DNA of 37,215 nucleotides from Methylobacterium variabile (lineage in GTDB: Bacteria > Pseudomonadota > Alphaproteobacteria > Rhizobiales > Beijerinckiaceae), in contig NZ_LABY01000085.1 of assembly GCF_001043975.1 (NCBI RefSeq), forward strand, positions 1 to 37,215, given 5' to 3'. The position numbers and the translations under genes were made by a program. Below, piece by piece: positions 1 to 10,009 of this stretch. The number at the start of each line of letters is the position of its first letter. Within the stretch, counting starts at the first letter, position 1. Below the pieces are notes generated by a model that did not search any database, was not told where the DNA came from, and saw only the letters and a list, made by a program, of their open reading frames with translations.

Positions 1-2391
1 GCGATCCGCGACCTCACGGCGGAGGGCATCAGCATCAACGTCACGCTGCTGTTCGCGCAAGGGACCTACGAGGAGGTGGCGAAGGCCTACATCGAGGGTC
101 TGGAGCGCTTCGCGGCCGCCGGCGGCGACGTCGGCCGGGTCGCCAGCGTCGCGAGCTTCTTCATCAGCCGCATCGATTCGGCGGTCGACAAGCTCCTCGA
201 CGAGAAGATCGCGGCGGCCAACGATCCGGACGAGAAGGCGGCCCTCGAAGGTCTCAGGGGCAAGGTCGCGATAGCGAACGCCAAGCTCGCCTATCAGCGC
301 TACAAGCGCCTCTTCGCCGACGACCGCTGGACGGCGCTCGCCGGCAAGGGCGCCCAGCCGCAGCGCCTGCTCTGGGCCTCCACCGGCACCAAGAACAAGG
401 CCTATTCCGACGTGCTCTACGTCGAGGAATTGATCGGCCCCAACACCGTCAACACCATCCCGCCGGCGACGATGGACGCGTTCCGCGACCACGGAAAGGT
501 GCGGGCGAGCCTGGAAGAGGGCCTCGACGAGGCCGAGCGCGTGCTCGCCCACCTCGCCAAGGCCGGGATCGACCTCGACGCGGTGGCGCGCCAGCTCGTC
601 GAGGAGGGCGTCCAGCTCTTCGTCGACGCCGCCGACAAGGTGCTGGGCGCCGTCGCCGGCAAGCGGGAGAAGTTCCTCGGCCACGGGATCGACCGGCAGG
701 CGCTCTCGCTCGGCAGCCTCGACGAGCCGCTGAAGAGGGCGATCGAGACCTGGCGCAAGGACGGGCTGGTGCGCCGCCTGTGGCAGCGCGACGCGAGCGT
801 CTGGAGCGGCGCCGACGAGGCGAAATGGCTCGGCTGGCTCACCATCGCGGAGGACGAGGCCGCGAAGGCCGCCGACTACGCCGCCTTCGCCGCGGAGGTG
901 AAGCGGGAGGGCTTCACCGACGCGGTGGTGCTCGGCATGGGCGGCTCCAGCCTCGGGCCGGAGGTGCTGGCCGAGACCTACGGGCCGCAAGCGGGCTTCC
1001 CGCGCCTGCGCATCCTGGATTCGACCGATCCGGACGAGGTCCGGGCGGTCGAGGCCGCGGTGAACCTCGAGCGCACCCTGTTCATCGTCGCGTCGAAGTC
1101 GGGCTCCACCCTCGAGCCGAACGTCTTCCGGGACTACTTTCTCGGGCGGATGCGGGACGTGGTCGGCCGCGAGAAGGCCGGCCGCCACTTCGTCGCCGTG
1201 ACCGATCCGGGCTCGGCGATGGAGAAGGCGGCCAAGGACGACGGCTTCCGGCGCATCTTCTACGGCGTGCCGCAGATCGGCGGGCGCTACTCCGTGCTGT
1301 CGGCCTTCGGCCTGGTGCCGGCCGCCGCCATGGGCCTCGACGTCGCGGCCTTCCTGGAGAGCGCCCGCACCATGGTGCGCTCCTGCGGCTCCGACGTACC
1401 GCCGGACCTGAACCCGGGCGTCCAGCTCGGCCTGGCGATGGGCACCGCCGCGACCGAGCAGGGCCGGGACAAGGTCACGCTGATCGCCTCGCCCGGCATC
1501 GACACCTTCGGCGCCTGGGCCGAGCAGCTCATCGCCGAGTCGACCGGCAAGGAGGGCAAGGGCCTGATCCCGATCGACAACGAGCCGCTCGCTGGCCCGG
1601 CCGCCTACGGCAAGGACCGGTTCTTCGTCTACCTGCGCCTCGACGAGGGCGCCGACGCCGCGCAGGACGCGGCCGTGACGGCGCTGGAGGAGGCCGGCCA
1701 CCCGGTGGTGCGGATCAGCCTCGCCTCGAAGAAGAGCGTGCCGCAGGAGTTCTTCCGCTTCGAGATCGCCACCGCGGTGGCGGGCGCGGTGCTCGGCATC
1801 AACCCGTTCGACCAGCCCGACGTCGAGGCGAGCAAGGTCAAGACCCGCGAGCTGTTCTCGGCCGCCGAGAAGGACGGCGCCCTGCCGGCCGAGACGCCGG
1901 TGGCGCAGGACGAGGGCCTCGCCCTCTACACCGACGCCGCCAATGCCGAGGCCCTGCGCAAGGCCGGCGCCGGCAGCGATCCGGAGAGCTGGATCAAGGC
2001 GCAGATCGGCCGGGCCGGGGCCGGCGACTACGTGGCGCTGCTCGCCTACGTCACCCGCAACCCGGAGCACCTGGCGCCGCTCCAGGCCGCCCGGGTGGCG
2101 CTGCGCGACGCCAAGCACGTCGCGACCTGCGCCGAGTTCGGGCCGCGCTTCCTGCACTCGACCGGCCAGGCCTACAAGGGCGGGCCCGACAGCGGCGTCT
2201 TCCTGCAGATCACCTCGGAGGCGCCCGACCTGGCGATCCCCGGCCGCAGCCTCGGCTTCGCGACCGTGATCGCCGCCCAGGCGCGGGGCGATTTCGGCGT
2301 GCTCTCCGAGCGCGGCCGCCGGGCGCTTCGCGTCCACATCAAGGGCGACGTGGCCAAGGGCCTCGACCGGCTGAAGTCGGCGCTTAGTTAG
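1..2391 (+). CDS. tal-pgi: Bifunctional transaldolase / glucose-6-phosphate isomerase, 5' partial
   Basis: This is a fusion of two cytosolic sugar-phosphate enzymes. The frame is open from base 1, and the residues before the GTG at 76 ([20 protein letters not shown]) are typical transaldolase sequence, so the true start lies outside the window. The transaldolase part covers about codons 1-255; the Schiff-base lysine is probably in ASTGTKN (codon 131, bases 391-393). The isomerase part follows, with the phosphosugar-binding stretches [13 protein letters not shown] and [11 protein letters not shown], then [12 protein letters not shown] and EGKGLIP. Tal exchanges three-carbon units between pentose and hexose phosphates; Pgi interconverts glucose 6-phosphate and fructose 6-phosphate. 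This fusion is known in several alphaproteobacteria. It precedes gnd-zwf-pgl on the same strand, 157 bases away, with a hairpin in between. A transketolase gene often lies upstream of such fusions, but that would be out of view. Confidence 0.95.
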   Translation, partial: AIRDLTAEGISINVTLLFAQGTYEEVAKAYIEGLERFAAAGGDVGRVASVASFFISRIDSAVDKLLDEKIAAANDPDEKAALEGLRGKVAIANAKLAYQRYKRLFADDRWTALAGKGAQPQRLLWASTGTKNKAYSDVLYVEELIGPNTVNTIPPATMDAFRDHGKVRASLEEGLDEAERVLAHLAKAGIDLDAVARQLVEEGVQLFVDAADKVLGAVAGKREKFLGHGIDRQALSLGSLDEPLKRAIETWRKDGLVRRLWQRDASVWSGADEAKWLGWLTIAEDEAAKAADYAAFAAEVKREGFTDAVVLGMGGSSLGPEVLAETYGPQAGFPRLRILDSTDPDEVRAVEAAVNLERTLFIVASKSGSTLEPNVFRDYFLGRMRDVVGREKAGRHFVAVTDPGSAMEKAAKDDGFRRIFYGVPQIGGRYSVLSAFGLVPAAAMGLDVAAFLESARTMVRSCGSDVPPDLNPGVQLGLAMGTAATEQGRDKVTLIASPGIDTFGAWAEQLIAESTGKEGKGLIPIDNEPLAGPAAYGKDRFFVYLRLDEGADAAQDAAVTALEEAGHPVVRISLASKKSVPQEFFRFEIATAVAGAVLGINPFDQPDVEASKVKTRELFSAAEKDGALPAETPVAQDEGLALYTDAANAEALRKAGAGSDPESWIKAQIGRAGAGDYVALLAYVTRNPEHLAPLQAARVALRDAKHVATCAEFGPRFLHSTGQAYKGGPDSGVFLQITSEAPDLAIPGRSLGFATVIAAQARGDFGVLSERGRRALRVHIKGDVAKGLDRLKSALS

Positions 2392-2400
2392 CTGCTGCAG

Positions 2401-2439
2401 CGCGGGCTCCCCGCCCCCGCAAGGTGAGGGGAGCCCGCG
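2401..2439 (+). terminator. Perfect 12-bp hairpin after tal-pgi
   Basis: Arms CGCGGGCTCCCC (2401-2412) and GGGGAGCCCGCG (2428-2439) pair perfectly around a 15-base loop, starting 9 bases after the tal-pgi stop. No T tract follows, so it may be a weak terminator or a 3' stabilising stem. It could partly separate tal-pgi from gnd-zwf-pgl. Confidence 0.5.
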
Positions 2440-2548
2440 CCAGAACTCGACCGGCCGCGCCGCCCCCCGGTGCCGGACGGTACGACATGACGGGCCCTCA
2501 ACGCCCTCGGGCCGCCGGCCCCGATCCGCGCCGGCGAGGAGTAACGCG

Positions 2549-3523
2549 ATGCAACTCGGCATGGTCGGTCTCGGTCGGATGGGCGGCAACATCGTCCGGC
2601 GGCTCCTGCGCAACGGGCACACGGCCGTGGTGTTCGACCAGGATCCCCAGGCCGTGGCGGCCCTGGTGCAGGAGGGCGCGGTCGGCGCCGACAGCCTGGA
2701 GGATTTCGTCGCGAAGCTCGAGGTGCCGCGCACCGCCTGGGTGATGCTGCCGGCGGGGGATCCGACCGAGGTGACGGTGATGAAAATCGCCGGGCTGATG
2801 CAGCCCGACGACGTCATCATCGACGGCGGCAACTCGTTCTACAAGGACGACATCCGTCGTGCCGCCGTGCTCGACGGGAAGGGCCTGCACTACGTCGACG
2901 TCGGCACCTCCGGCGGCGTCTGGGGCCTCGAGCGCGGCTACTGCATGATGATCGGCGGCCACAAGGCGGCGGTCGACCGCCTCGACCCGATCTTCGCGAC
3001 GCTCGCCCCCGGCCTCGGCGACGTGCCCCGCACGCCGGGCCGCGAGGGCCGGGACGAGCGCGCCGAGCGCGGCTACATCCATGCCGGGCCGAGCGGCGCC
3101 GGCCACTTCGTCAAGATGATCCACAACGGCATCGAGTACGGCCTGATGCAGGCCTATGCCGAGGGCTTCGACATCCTCAAGCACGCCAACTCGCCCGAGC
3201 TGCCGGAGGCGCAGCGCTTCGACCTCAACATCGGCGACATCGCCGAGGTCTGGCGCCGGGGCAGCGTGGTCTCGTCCTGGCTCCTCGACCTCACCGCCAC
3301 GGCGCTCGCCGGCGACGAGAACCTCGACGCCTTCTCGGGCCACGTCGCCGATTCGGGCGAGGGCCGCTGGACGCTGAACGCCGCGATCGAGGAGGCGGTG
3401 CCGGCCCACGTGCTGTCGGCCGCCCTCTACGCCCGCTTCCGCTCGCGCCAGAGCGCGACCTACGCCGACAAGCTGCTCTCGGCGATGCGCAAGGGCTTCG
3501 GCGGCCACCAGGAGCCGAAATGA
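2549..3523 (+). CDS. gnd: 6-phosphogluconate dehydrogenase, decarboxylating (short form)
   Basis: The enzyme oxidises and decarboxylates 6-phosphogluconate to ribulose 5-phosphate and makes NAD(P)H. At 324 residues it is the short GndA-type form rather than the roughly 470-residue E. coli form; this short class is often NAD-preferring, but the cofactor cannot be fixed from sequence alone. The N-terminal Rossmann motif is GLGRMG (residues 7-12). The catalytic region is [10 protein letters not shown], with K189 and N193. The ATG at 2549 has the ribosome-binding sequence GAGGAG about 7 bases upstream. The stop overlaps the zwf start by 4 bases (ATGA), which implies translational coupling with zwf. 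Confidence 0.95.
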   Translation: MQLGMVGLGRMGGNIVRRLLRNGHTAVVFDQDPQAVAALVQEGAVGADSLEDFVAKLEVPRTAWVMLPAGDPTEVTVMKIAGLMQPDDVIIDGGNSFYKDDIRRAAVLDGKGLHYVDVGTSGGVWGLERGYCMMIGGHKAAVDRLDPIFATLAPGLGDVPRTPGREGRDERAERGYIHAGPSGAGHFVKMIHNGIEYGLMQAYAEGFDILKHANSPELPEAQRFDLNIGDIAEVWRRGSVVSSWLLDLTATALAGDENLDAFSGHVADSGEGRWTLNAAIEEAVPAHVLSAALYARFRSRQSATYADKLLSAMRKGFGGHQEPK

Positions 3524-5052
3524 CCAGCAAGATGGCCGAGGGGGCAGCGCCCCCGCCCGCCTGCACCCTGGTGATCTTCGGGGCGACCGGCGACCTGACC
3601 CACCGGCTCCTGATGCCGGCGCTCTACAACCTCGGCCGGTGGGGCCTGCTGCCGGAGGACTTCTCCGTCATCGGCGTCAGCCGCTCGGAGATGTCGTCGG
3701 AGGATTTCCGCGCCGAGCTGAGCGAGACCGTGCGCGGCTTCATCACCGCCAAGGGTGGCGAAGCTGGCGGCGGCTCGTTCGACGAGGGCGTGTGGAACGA
3801 CCTCGTCGGGCGGGTCCACTACCGCGCGGGCGACCTGTCCGAGGCCGACTCGTTCGCGGAGCTGAAGCGCGCGATCGCCGAGGTGTCGGGGCGCGAGGAC
3901 GGCGGCAACGTGCTGTTCTACCTCGCGGTCGCCGCCAGCCTGTTCGGCCCGACCATCGCCAAGCTCGGCGAGGCCGGCCTCGTCGAGGAGGACGGGGATC
4001 GCTGGCGCCGCGTCATCATCGAGAAGCCGTTCGGCCACGACCTGCCCTCGGCGGAAAAGCTCGATGCCGACATCCTGAAGGTCCTGTCCGAGGACCAGAT
4101 CTTCCGCATCGACCACTTCCTCGGCAAGGAGACGGTGCAGAACATCATGGCGTTCCGGTTCGGCAACGGCCTGTTCGAGCCGCTGTGGAACCGCGAGCAC
4201 ATCGACCACGTGCAGATCACCGTGGCGGAGACCGTCGGCGTCGAGGGGCGGGCCAAGTTCTACGAGGCCACCGGCGCGCTGCGCGACATGGTGCCGAACC
4301 ACCTCTTCCAGCTCTACACCCTGGTGGCGATGGAGCCGCCGATCTCGTTCGAGGCGGAAGCCGTGCGCGACAAGAAGGAGGAGGTGCTGCTCGCCACCCC
4401 CTCGGCACGCCCGGAGGAGGCGGTGCGCGGCCAGTACGTCGCCGGCACCGTGCAGGGCAAGGCGGTGAAGGATTACCGCGAGGAGACCGGCGTCGCGCCC
4501 GACAGCGGCACCGAGACCTTCTTCGCCTTCAAGCTCGGCATCGACAACTGGCGCTGGGCCGGGGTGCCGTTCTACCTGCGCACCGGCAAGGCGATGACCC
4601 GGCGCGACACCGAGATCGCGATCCGCTTCAAGCAGGCGCCGCTGTCGCTGTTCAAGGGCACCAACGTGCACGAGGACATCCCGAACTGGCTGGTGCTGCA
4701 GCTCCAGCCCAACGAGGGCATCTCGCTGCAGTTCGGCGCCAAGGTGCCTGGCCCGGCGGTGCGCCTCGGCAGCGTCGACATGCGCTTCTGCTACAAGGAC
4801 TACTTCAAGACCGAGCCCAGCACCGGCTACGAGACCCTGATCTACGACGCGATGATCGGCGACCCGACGCTGTTCCAGCGCGCCGACATGATCGAGGCCG
4901 GCTGGCGCATCGTGCAGCCGATCCTCGACGCGGCGGCGGAGGGCCGGCTCGATCCCCTCCCCTACGCCGCCGGCAGCGCCGGCCCGGAGGAGGCTGACGA
5001 CCTGCTGGCGCGCGACGGCCGGCAATGGCGCACGCTGGAGCACGACTCGTGA
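3520..5052 (+). CDS. zwf: Glucose-6-phosphate 1-dehydrogenase
   Basis: This cytosolic enzyme oxidises glucose 6-phosphate to 6-phosphogluconolactone and opens the oxidative pentose phosphate (and Entner-Doudoroff) route. The 510 residues match the usual family length. The nucleotide-binding motif GATGDLT starts at residue 21. The substrate-binding motif RIDHFLGKE spans about residues 196-204, with the catalytic histidine expected at H199 region, and EKPFG lies before it. The start ATG overlaps the gnd stop (ATGA), and the zwf stop overlaps the pgl GTG start (GTGA). The order gnd-zwf-pgl is therefore a tight operon that holds both dehydrogenases and the lactonase between them. No edd or eda gene is in view, so the share of carbon taking the Entner-Doudoroff route cannot be judged here. 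Confidence 0.97.
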   Translation: MTSKMAEGAAPPPACTLVIFGATGDLTHRLLMPALYNLGRWGLLPEDFSVIGVSRSEMSSEDFRAELSETVRGFITAKGGEAGGGSFDEGVWNDLVGRVHYRAGDLSEADSFAELKRAIAEVSGREDGGNVLFYLAVAASLFGPTIAKLGEAGLVEEDGDRWRRVIIEKPFGHDLPSAEKLDADILKVLSEDQIFRIDHFLGKETVQNIMAFRFGNGLFEPLWNREHIDHVQITVAETVGVEGRAKFYEATGALRDMVPNHLFQLYTLVAMEPPISFEAEAVRDKKEEVLLATPSARPEEAVRGQYVAGTVQGKAVKDYREETGVAPDSGTETFFAFKLGIDNWRWAGVPFYLRTGKAMTRRDTEIAIRFKQAPLSLFKGTNVHEDIPNWLVLQLQPNEGISLQFGAKVPGPAVRLGSVDMRFCYKDYFKTEPSTGYETLIYDAMIGDPTLFQRADMIEAGWRIVQPILDAAAEGRLDPLPYAAGSAGPEEADDLLARDGRQWRTLEHDS

Positions 5053-5771
5053 GCGCGCCCGGCGCCGGTCGCCAGGTGCTGCCCGACGCGGACGAGGTCG
5101 CCCGGGAGGCGGCCGAACGCCTGGTCGTCCTCGCCGGCGCGAAGGCAGGGCGCATCGGCATCTGCCTGTCGGGTGGCTCGACCCCGAAACTCCTCTACCG
5201 GCTGCTCGCCGGGCCGGCGTTCCGCAGCCGGCTGCCGTGGGACCGGCTGCACTGGTTCTTCGGCGACGAGCGCGTCGGCGACGGGCCGGAGGCCGGCAGC
5301 AACCGGCGCATGGTGGAAGAGGCGTTCGGGGCGGATCTCGTGCCGCCCGGCCACCTGCACCCGATCCCGACCGGCGGCCCGCCGCAGGCCTGCGCCGCGG
5401 CCTACGCGGCGGAGCTGGCCGCCTGGTACGGCGCCGACCGGCTCGATCCGGGCCGGCCGCTGTTCGACCTCGTCCTCCTCGGCCTCGGCGAGGACGGCCA
5501 CACCGCCTCGCTGTTTCCGGGCAAGCCCGAGGCGCGGGAGAGCGGGGCCTGGGTGGTGCCGGTGCCGGAGGCCGGCCTCGCCCCCTTCGTGCCGCGGGTG
5601 AGCCTGACCCTGCCGGCCCTGGGCGCCACGCCGCTCCTCCTGTTCCTGGTCACCGGCGCGGGCAAGCGCGCGCCGCTGGCGCGCCTCGCCGCCGGCGAGG
5701 ACCTGCCCGCGGGCCACGTTCGGGCCTCGGGCGAGATGGTCTGGCTTCTCGACGCCGCGGCGGCCGGCTGA
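5049..5771 (+). CDS. pgl: 6-phosphogluconolactonase
   Basis: The enzyme hydrolyses 6-phosphogluconolactone to 6-phosphogluconate, the step between Zwf and Gnd. The best start is the GTG at 5049, whose last bases form the zwf stop (GTGA), giving 240 residues. An in-frame ATG exists at 5025, but it would overlap zwf by 28 bases. Family motifs are SGGSTPK near the N terminus, FFGDERVG in the middle, and the active-site stretch GLGEDGHTASLFPG. This is the DevB/NagB-like lactonase type, not the YbhE beta-propeller. It is the last gene of the gnd-zwf-pgl operon and ends 51 bases from the convergent dcd gene. Confidence 0.95.
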   Translation: MSAPGAGRQVLPDADEVAREAAERLVVLAGAKAGRIGICLSGGSTPKLLYRLLAGPAFRSRLPWDRLHWFFGDERVGDGPEAGSNRRMVEEAFGADLVPPGHLHPIPTGGPPQACAAAYAAELAAWYGADRLDPGRPLFDLVLLGLGEDGHTASLFPGKPEARESGAWVVPVPEAGLAPFVPRVSLTLPALGATPLLLFLVTGAGKRAPLARLAAGEDLPAGHVRASGEMVWLLDAAAAG

Positions 5772-5775
5772 GGCC

Positions 5776-5812
5776 GCGCGGGGCGCGTGCGACCCGACGA
5801 CGGTCCCCGCGC
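5776..5812. terminator. Possible shared hairpin between convergent pgl and dcd
   Basis: GCGCGGGG (5776-5783) pairs with CCCCGCGC (5805-5812) across a 21-base loop in the 51-base gap between two convergent genes. There is no T run on either side, so the terminator call is weak. Confidence 0.3.
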
Positions 5813-5822
5813 CCGGGATCCG

Positions 5823-6908
5823 TCAGACGAAGTGCTTCGAGAGCTTCAGCCCCTGCGCCTGGTAGTTCGAGCCGGCGGCGCTGCCGTAGAGGGCGGCGGG
5901 GCGCTGAGCCATGCGCTCGTAGACGAGGCGGCCGACGATCTGGCCGTCCTCGAGCATGAACGGCACGTCGCGGGAGCGCACCTCGAGCACCGCGCGGGCG
6001 CCGGTGCCGCCGGCCTCGGCGTGGCCGAATCCCGGATCGAAGAAGCCGGCGTAGTGGACCCGGAACTCGCCCACCAGCGGATCGAACGGCACCATCTCGG
6101 CGGCGAAGTCCGGCGGCACCTGCACCGCCTCCTTCGAGGCCAGGATGTAGAACTGGCCCGGATCGAGGATCAGGGTGCCGGAGCCGTCGGCCCGCAGGGG
6201 CTCCCAGAACTCGGAGGCCGGGTAGGACCGCGGCCGGTCGACGTCGACGAGGCCGGTGTGGCGCTTGGCGCGGTAGCCGATCAGCCCGTCGAAGCCCGAG
6301 AGGTCGACCGAGACCGCGACGCCGCCCTGAAACGAAGGGTTGGCGGCGTCGACGAGGGGCGTGGCCGCGTGCAGGCGCGCCAGCGCGGCGTCGTCGAGCC
6401 GGACGGCGCCGCGGCGGAAGCGCATCTGGGACAGCCGCGAGCCGCTCCGCACCAGGACCGGGAAGGTGCGCGGCGAGATCTCGGCGAAGAGCGGGCCGGC
6501 ATAGCCGGCCTCGACCATGTCGAATTCCCGCGCCTGGTCGGTGATGACCCGGGTGAAGACGTCGATGCGCCCGGTCGAGCTCTTCGGGTTGGCGCTCGCC
6601 GCGAGATCGGGCGGCAGGGCGAGGCCCTCCTGCAATTCGGCGATGTAGACGCAGCCGGTCTCCAGCACCGCGCCCTGGCGCAGGTCGATCTCGTGCAGCT
6701 TCAGCTTGTCGAGGCAGGCGGCGACGTCGCGGGTGCGACCCGGCAGGAAGCTCGCCCGCACGCGCCAGGCCCGCGCGCCGAGGCGCAGGTCGAGGCTCGC
6801 CGGCTGGACCTGATCGTCCGCGAAGGGCGCTGCCGTGCGGATCACCCCGGCGGCGGCGAGCGCCGCGATGCCTTCCGCCGATTGAATCCCGTCCTCGAGC
6901 TGCACCAT
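5823..6908 (-). CDS. dcd: dCTP deaminase, long two-domain form
   Basis: The protein deaminates dCTP to dUTP in the dTTP supply route. It has 361 residues, about twice the roughly 190 of E. coli Dcd. The N-terminal half carries DQVQPASLDLRLG, the strand ANPKSSTGRIDVFTR and SGSRLSQMRF. A second half with a similar dUTPase-type fold follows, with FYILASKEAVQVPPDFAAEM and HYAGFFDPGFG. This double-length form is common in alphaproteobacteria, where it is annotated as 2'-deoxycytidine 5'-triphosphate deaminase. The ATG at 6908 lacks a strong ribosome-binding sequence. The gene follows a small membrane-protein gene on the same strand with a 61-base gap and converges on pgl. Confidence 0.9.
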   Translation of the reverse strand: MVQLEDGIQSAEGIAALAAAGVIRTAAPFADDQVQPASLDLRLGARAWRVRASFLPGRTRDVAACLDKLKLHEIDLRQGAVLETGCVYIAELQEGLALPPDLAASANPKSSTGRIDVFTRVITDQAREFDMVEAGYAGPLFAEISPRTFPVLVRSGSRLSQMRFRRGAVRLDDAALARLHAATPLVDAANPSFQGGVAVSVDLSGFDGLIGYRAKRHTGLVDVDRPRSYPASEFWEPLRADGSGTLILDPGQFYILASKEAVQVPPDFAAEMVPFDPLVGEFRVHYAGFFDPGFGHAEAGGTGARAVLEVRSRDVPFMLEDGQIVGRLVYERMAQRPAALYGSAAGSNYQAQGLKLSKHFV

Positions 6909-6969
6909 GACCCGTCCATCCGCGATGGGCCATTGTCGTAGGCCAGGGTTTCCATGACGTGAAGAGGCG

Positions 6970-7467
6970 TCACGCCTCGTCCCGCGCGCCGCGCACGACC
7001 GCGACGGCGAGGCTCGCCCGCGCCACGGCCCCCATGGCGGTGAGGCCGGCGAGCGCGCTCGCCAGGAGCGGCAGCCGGTCCGGGAGCAGGATCATCGCGG
7101 CGAAGGCGACGGCCGCGAGGGTGTCGGCCGCGCGGCCGCCGGCCAGGACCAGCGAGCGCAGGTCGAGGCCCGGAAGCGCGGTCCCGGTCCGGGCCGCCGC
7201 GAGGGCGGTGACGCGCACCGCCGCGACCTCGAGAAGGAGCGCTGCGACCAGGGCTGCCGCCGGCCAGCCGGGCGCCCGCCAGGCCAGGGCGAGGGCCAGC
7301 ACCGCCCGGATCCACGGCCCCTCCCCCGCCGGCTCGGGCCGCGGCGCCAGGAGCGCGAGGCCGCGCCAGGCGGCGAGCAGACCCAGCGCCGCGAGGTCGG
7401 CGCGCAGGGCCAGGGCCGCCGCGGCGGCGAGGCCCGCGGCTCCTGTGGACGAGCGAAGAGGACTCAT
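6970..7467 (-). CDS. Small multi-pass membrane protein of unknown function
   Basis: The 165-residue product is dominated by alanine- and leucine-rich stretches that would form about four or five membrane helices, such as LAALGLLAAWRGLALLAP, WPAAALVAALLLEVAAV and LAAVAFAAMILL. The arrangement is loosely like an integral enzyme of lipid metabolism, but I cannot find the CDP-alcohol phosphotransferase signature or any other motif. The ATG at 7467 has no clear ribosome-binding site. The gene lies upstream of dcd on the same strand and is divergent from apaG, so the 140 bases between 7468 and 7607 must hold both promoters. Regular codon use and the absence of a better frame support it as real. Confidence 0.6.
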   Translation of the reverse strand: MSPLRSSTGAAGLAAAAALALRADLAALGLLAAWRGLALLAPRPEPAGEGPWIRAVLALALAWRAPGWPAAALVAALLLEVAAVRVTALAAARTGTALPGLDLRSLVLAGGRAADTLAAVAFAAMILLPDRLPLLASALAGLTAMGAVARASLAVAVVRGARDEA

Positions 7468-7607
7468 CGAAAACTCATGGCGTGGAACACGGCGCCTCGT
7501 GCAGGATTACCGACCGCAGACGCCAGCGATTGACGATCCGGGAGGCGGGACGTACCACGGCGCCCGTCGGCCGTCGCGCTTGCGCGACCGCCAGCGGAGG
7601 ATCCCTG

Positions 7608-8000
7608 ATGTACAAGGCCGAGACCCACGGCATCAGCGTCACCGTGAAGCCCCGCTTCGTCGAGGAGGAATCCTCGCCCGACAGCGGCCGCTACTTCTTC
7701 GCCTATACGGTGGAGATCACCAACAACGGCAGCGAGCAGGTGCAGCTGCGCTCGCGCCACTGGCGCATCGTCGACGGCCGCGGCGAGATGCAGGAGGTCT
7801 GCGGCGCGGGCGTCGTCGGCAAGCAGCCGGTGCTGGGGCCGGGCGAGTCGTTCAGCTACACCAGCGGCTGCCCCCTCACGACGCCGGACGGCACGATGGA
7901 GGGCACCTACACCATGGCGACTGCCGATGGCGGCAGCTTCGAGGCGGCGATCCCCGCCTTCTCGCTCGACTCGCCCCACGCCCGCCGCGTGATGCACTGA
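7608..8000 (+). CDS. apaG: ApaG domain protein (Co2+/Mg2+ efflux-associated family)
   Basis: The 130-residue protein matches the ApaG family, a small fibronectin-type-III-like beta fold. Typical stretches are YFFAYTVEITNNG, LRSRHWRIVDG, VVGKQPVLGPGESFSYTSG and GTYTM. ApaG is historically linked to cobalt resistance and magnesium homeostasis in Salmonella, but its biochemical role is still unclear. The ATG at 7608 is chosen because GGAGG lies at 7596-7600, 7 bases upstream; an in-frame extension to 7482 would add a non-conserved N terminus. The gene is followed 113 bases later by argE on the same strand. Confidence 0.93.
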   Translation: MYKAETHGISVTVKPRFVEEESSPDSGRYFFAYTVEITNNGSEQVQLRSRHWRIVDGRGEMQEVCGAGVVGKQPVLGPGESFSYTSGCPLTTPDGTMEGTYTMATADGGSFEAAIPAFSLDSPHARRVMH

Positions 8001-8005
8001 GGCGG

Positions 8006-8035
8006 CGCCCCGACATGCGTCGCGGCGCCGGGGCG
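8006..8035 (+). terminator. Possible hairpin after apaG
   Basis: CGCCCCG (8006-8012) pairs with CGGGGCG (8029-8035) just after the apaG stop. The stem is short and only a brief GTTGC follows, so it could be chance in G+C-rich DNA. Confidence 0.25.
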
Positions 8036-8113
8036 GTTGCGCCGGCGCGGCTGTCGGTCGCCGGCAAGCTGCGCTAAGGACGCGGCTTTCCCCGCCGCGA
8101 GACAGCCCGCCCG

Positions 8114-9298
8114 ATGACGCAGACCGGCCCCCGCCTGACCCCGCTCGAACTCCTCGCCCGGCTGGTCTCCTTCGATACCGAGAGCCAGAAGTCGAACCTG
8201 CCGCTGATCGACTGGGTGGCCGAGTACCTTGATGCCTGGGGCGTGCCGTACGTCCGCGCCCCGAACGCAGCCGGCGACAAGGCCGCGCTGTTCGCCACGA
8301 TCGGGCCGATGCGGGACGGCGGCGTGGTGCTCTCCGGCCATACCGACGTGGTGCCGGTCGCCGGCCAGGCCTGGACCAGCGACCCCTACACGCTGCGCGT
8401 CGCCGACGGCCGGGCCTACGGCCGCGGCGCTGTCGACATGAAGGGCTTCGACGCCCTCTGCCTCGCCCTGGTGCCGGAGATGGTGGCGGCTAACCTGAAG
8501 ACGCCGATCCACATCCTGCTCTCCTACGACGAGGAGCTGACCTGCCTCGGCGTCGCGGACGTGATCGCCCGCTTCGGCCAGGACCTGCCGCGGCCGGGCG
8601 CGGTGATCGTCGGCGAGCCGACCGACCTCGAGGTCGCCGACGCCCACAAGAGCATCTACACCTACCGCACCACCGTCCACGGCCACGAGGCCCATTCCTC
8701 GAAGCCGGCGCTGGGCGCCAACGCGGTGATGGCGGCGGCCGAGCTGGTGGCGGGCCTGAACCGGATCGCCGACCAGATGGTGGCGCGGGGCGACGCCAGC
8801 GGCCGGTTCGACCCGGGCTACACCACGGTCCATGTCGGCACGATCGGCGGCGGCACCGCCCGCAACATCCTGCCGAAGGCCTGCGAGTTCCTGTGGGAGT
8901 TCCGCAGCCTGCCGGATTTGCCCCCCGACGAGATCCCGGGCCTGTTCGCCAGGGACGTGGAGCGGGTGACCCGCGAGCGGCTCAACCGCTTCGGCGCCTA
9001 CGGCCGCATCGAGACCGAGGAGGACGCGGCGGTGCCGGGGCTGGCGCCGGAGCCCGGCTCCGCGGCCGAGCGCCTGGCCCTGCGGCTCGCCGGCCGCAAC
9101 CACACCATCACCGTTCCTTATGCCACCGAGGCCGGCCGCTTCCAGCTCGCCGGCCTGCCGACGGTCGTCTGCGGCCCGGGCTCGATCGACCAGGCGCACC
9201 AGCCCGACGAGTACATCACGCTGGCGGCCCTGGAGGCCGGCGAGGCTTTCCTGCGCCAGCTGGTGCGGGATTGCGCGGCGGGGTGGAGCCCGGCCTGA
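8114..9298 (+). CDS. argE: Acetylornithine deacetylase (M20 family)
   Basis: This zinc-dependent amidohydrolase removes acetate from N-acetylornithine to give ornithine. At 394 residues it has the usual length. Metal and catalytic residues are visible: H76 and D78 in SGHTDVVPV, the bridging D108 in GRGAVDMKG, the general base pair E140-E141 in SYDEELTCLG, E168 in VGEPTD, and a C-terminal histidine in DQAHQPDEY. SGHTDVVPVAGQAWTSDPY fits the ArgE subfamily better than DapE. The ATG at 8114 has only a weak ribosome-binding sequence. argD and argF lie about 4 kb away on the opposite strand. Succinyl-diaminopimelate desuccinylase is a less likely alternative. Confidence 0.88.
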   Translation: MTQTGPRLTPLELLARLVSFDTESQKSNLPLIDWVAEYLDAWGVPYVRAPNAAGDKAALFATIGPMRDGGVVLSGHTDVVPVAGQAWTSDPYTLRVADGRAYGRGAVDMKGFDALCLALVPEMVAANLKTPIHILLSYDEELTCLGVADVIARFGQDLPRPGAVIVGEPTDLEVADAHKSIYTYRTTVHGHEAHSSKPALGANAVMAAAELVAGLNRIADQMVARGDASGRFDPGYTTVHVGTIGGGTARNILPKACEFLWEFRSLPDLPPDEIPGLFARDVERVTRERLNRFGAYGRIETEEDAAVPGLAPEPGSAAERLALRLAGRNHTITVPYATEAGRFQLAGLPTVVCGPGSIDQAHQPDEYITLAALEAGEAFLRQLVRDCAAGWSPA

Positions 9299-10009
9299 GG
9301 GGGGCCGCAAGGTGCGGTGACAGGTCGGTTGCGTCGGCCGCCGGAAAACGGGCGACGCGGGCCAGGTCCGCTCTCCCCCGTCATCTCGCACCGGAGCCGG
9401 TCGCGGCTCGTACGTCGGGACAGAGGCTGGAGGCGATGCCGGCCGTCATGACCCCGCAAGGATGCCGGCCGTCGCCGTCCGCACCCTGCGAACCCCCATT
9501 GCCCTGGATCAGGCCGCCGGGGAGCGGATCGCCTGCGACCTGCCCCGTTCACGCGATGACACGCGCTGCCGCGTCTCAAAATGCGCCTCGCCGCGGCCCC
9601 GCTCGATCGAGTGGCTTCCACGTTGGCATCGGAGGGGCCGGCCGCCTGCTTCGATGACCTCCCAATAGTGGCGGTCGACATTCACTCTACCGATTTCACA
9701 TAGCTCGCGCGGTTTGAGAAATTTGTTTTTACCGGAAAATAAAATTGTATATTAAATTCAATATAAAAACTTATTAGTATAATATCTATGCTTAGCAATC
9801 TATAAAATCATGAGAACCTCATCAGTTTGTTTATTAAATTGATTGGACGCAAGATTTATTTGCGATAACCAACAATTAAAATCAGTTATCGAGATCAATA
9901 TCTTGTATTTTATTTACTTAGATTGTAATCAAGTCTGATATGACGTATAGATACGTGAAATTTATCCCGTCAATCGACGCTGAACAGCATGATGTGCGCG
10001 GAGAAAGCA
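9299..10009. other. 711-base gap containing a strongly A+T-rich island
   Basis: No gene is supported between argE and the small secreted protein. Bases 9299-9690 have ordinary high G+C with only short, improbable frames. Bases 9721-9960 contain about 59 G/C in 240, close to 25%, whereas the flanks are near 70%. The island holds inverted repeats: GATAAC at 9864-9869 with GTTATC at 9885-9890, and a near-palindrome at 9916-9934 made of ACTT-A-GATT-GT-AATC-AAGT. Such tracts in G+C-rich alphaproteobacteria are typical binding ground for silencers such as MucR/Ros and often mark transferred DNA. Promoters for the gene at 10010 are expected here, but the base composition makes single hexamers meaningless. 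Confidence 0.75.

Noticed and set aside
780..2387. Long plus-strand open frame inside tal-pgi
   Set aside because: It is arginine/glycine-rich low-complexity translation of the wrong phase in G+C-rich DNA and overlaps a well-conserved fusion enzyme.
9300..9690. Several open frames of 60-190 codons between argE and the A+T island
   Set aside because: They overlap each other, lack family motifs and ribosome-binding sites, and are typical of random high-G+C frames.
9778..9783. TATAAT hexamer in the A+T-rich island
   Set aside because: In 25% G+C DNA such a hexamer is expected by chance, and no TTGACA-like box lies 16-18 bases upstream.
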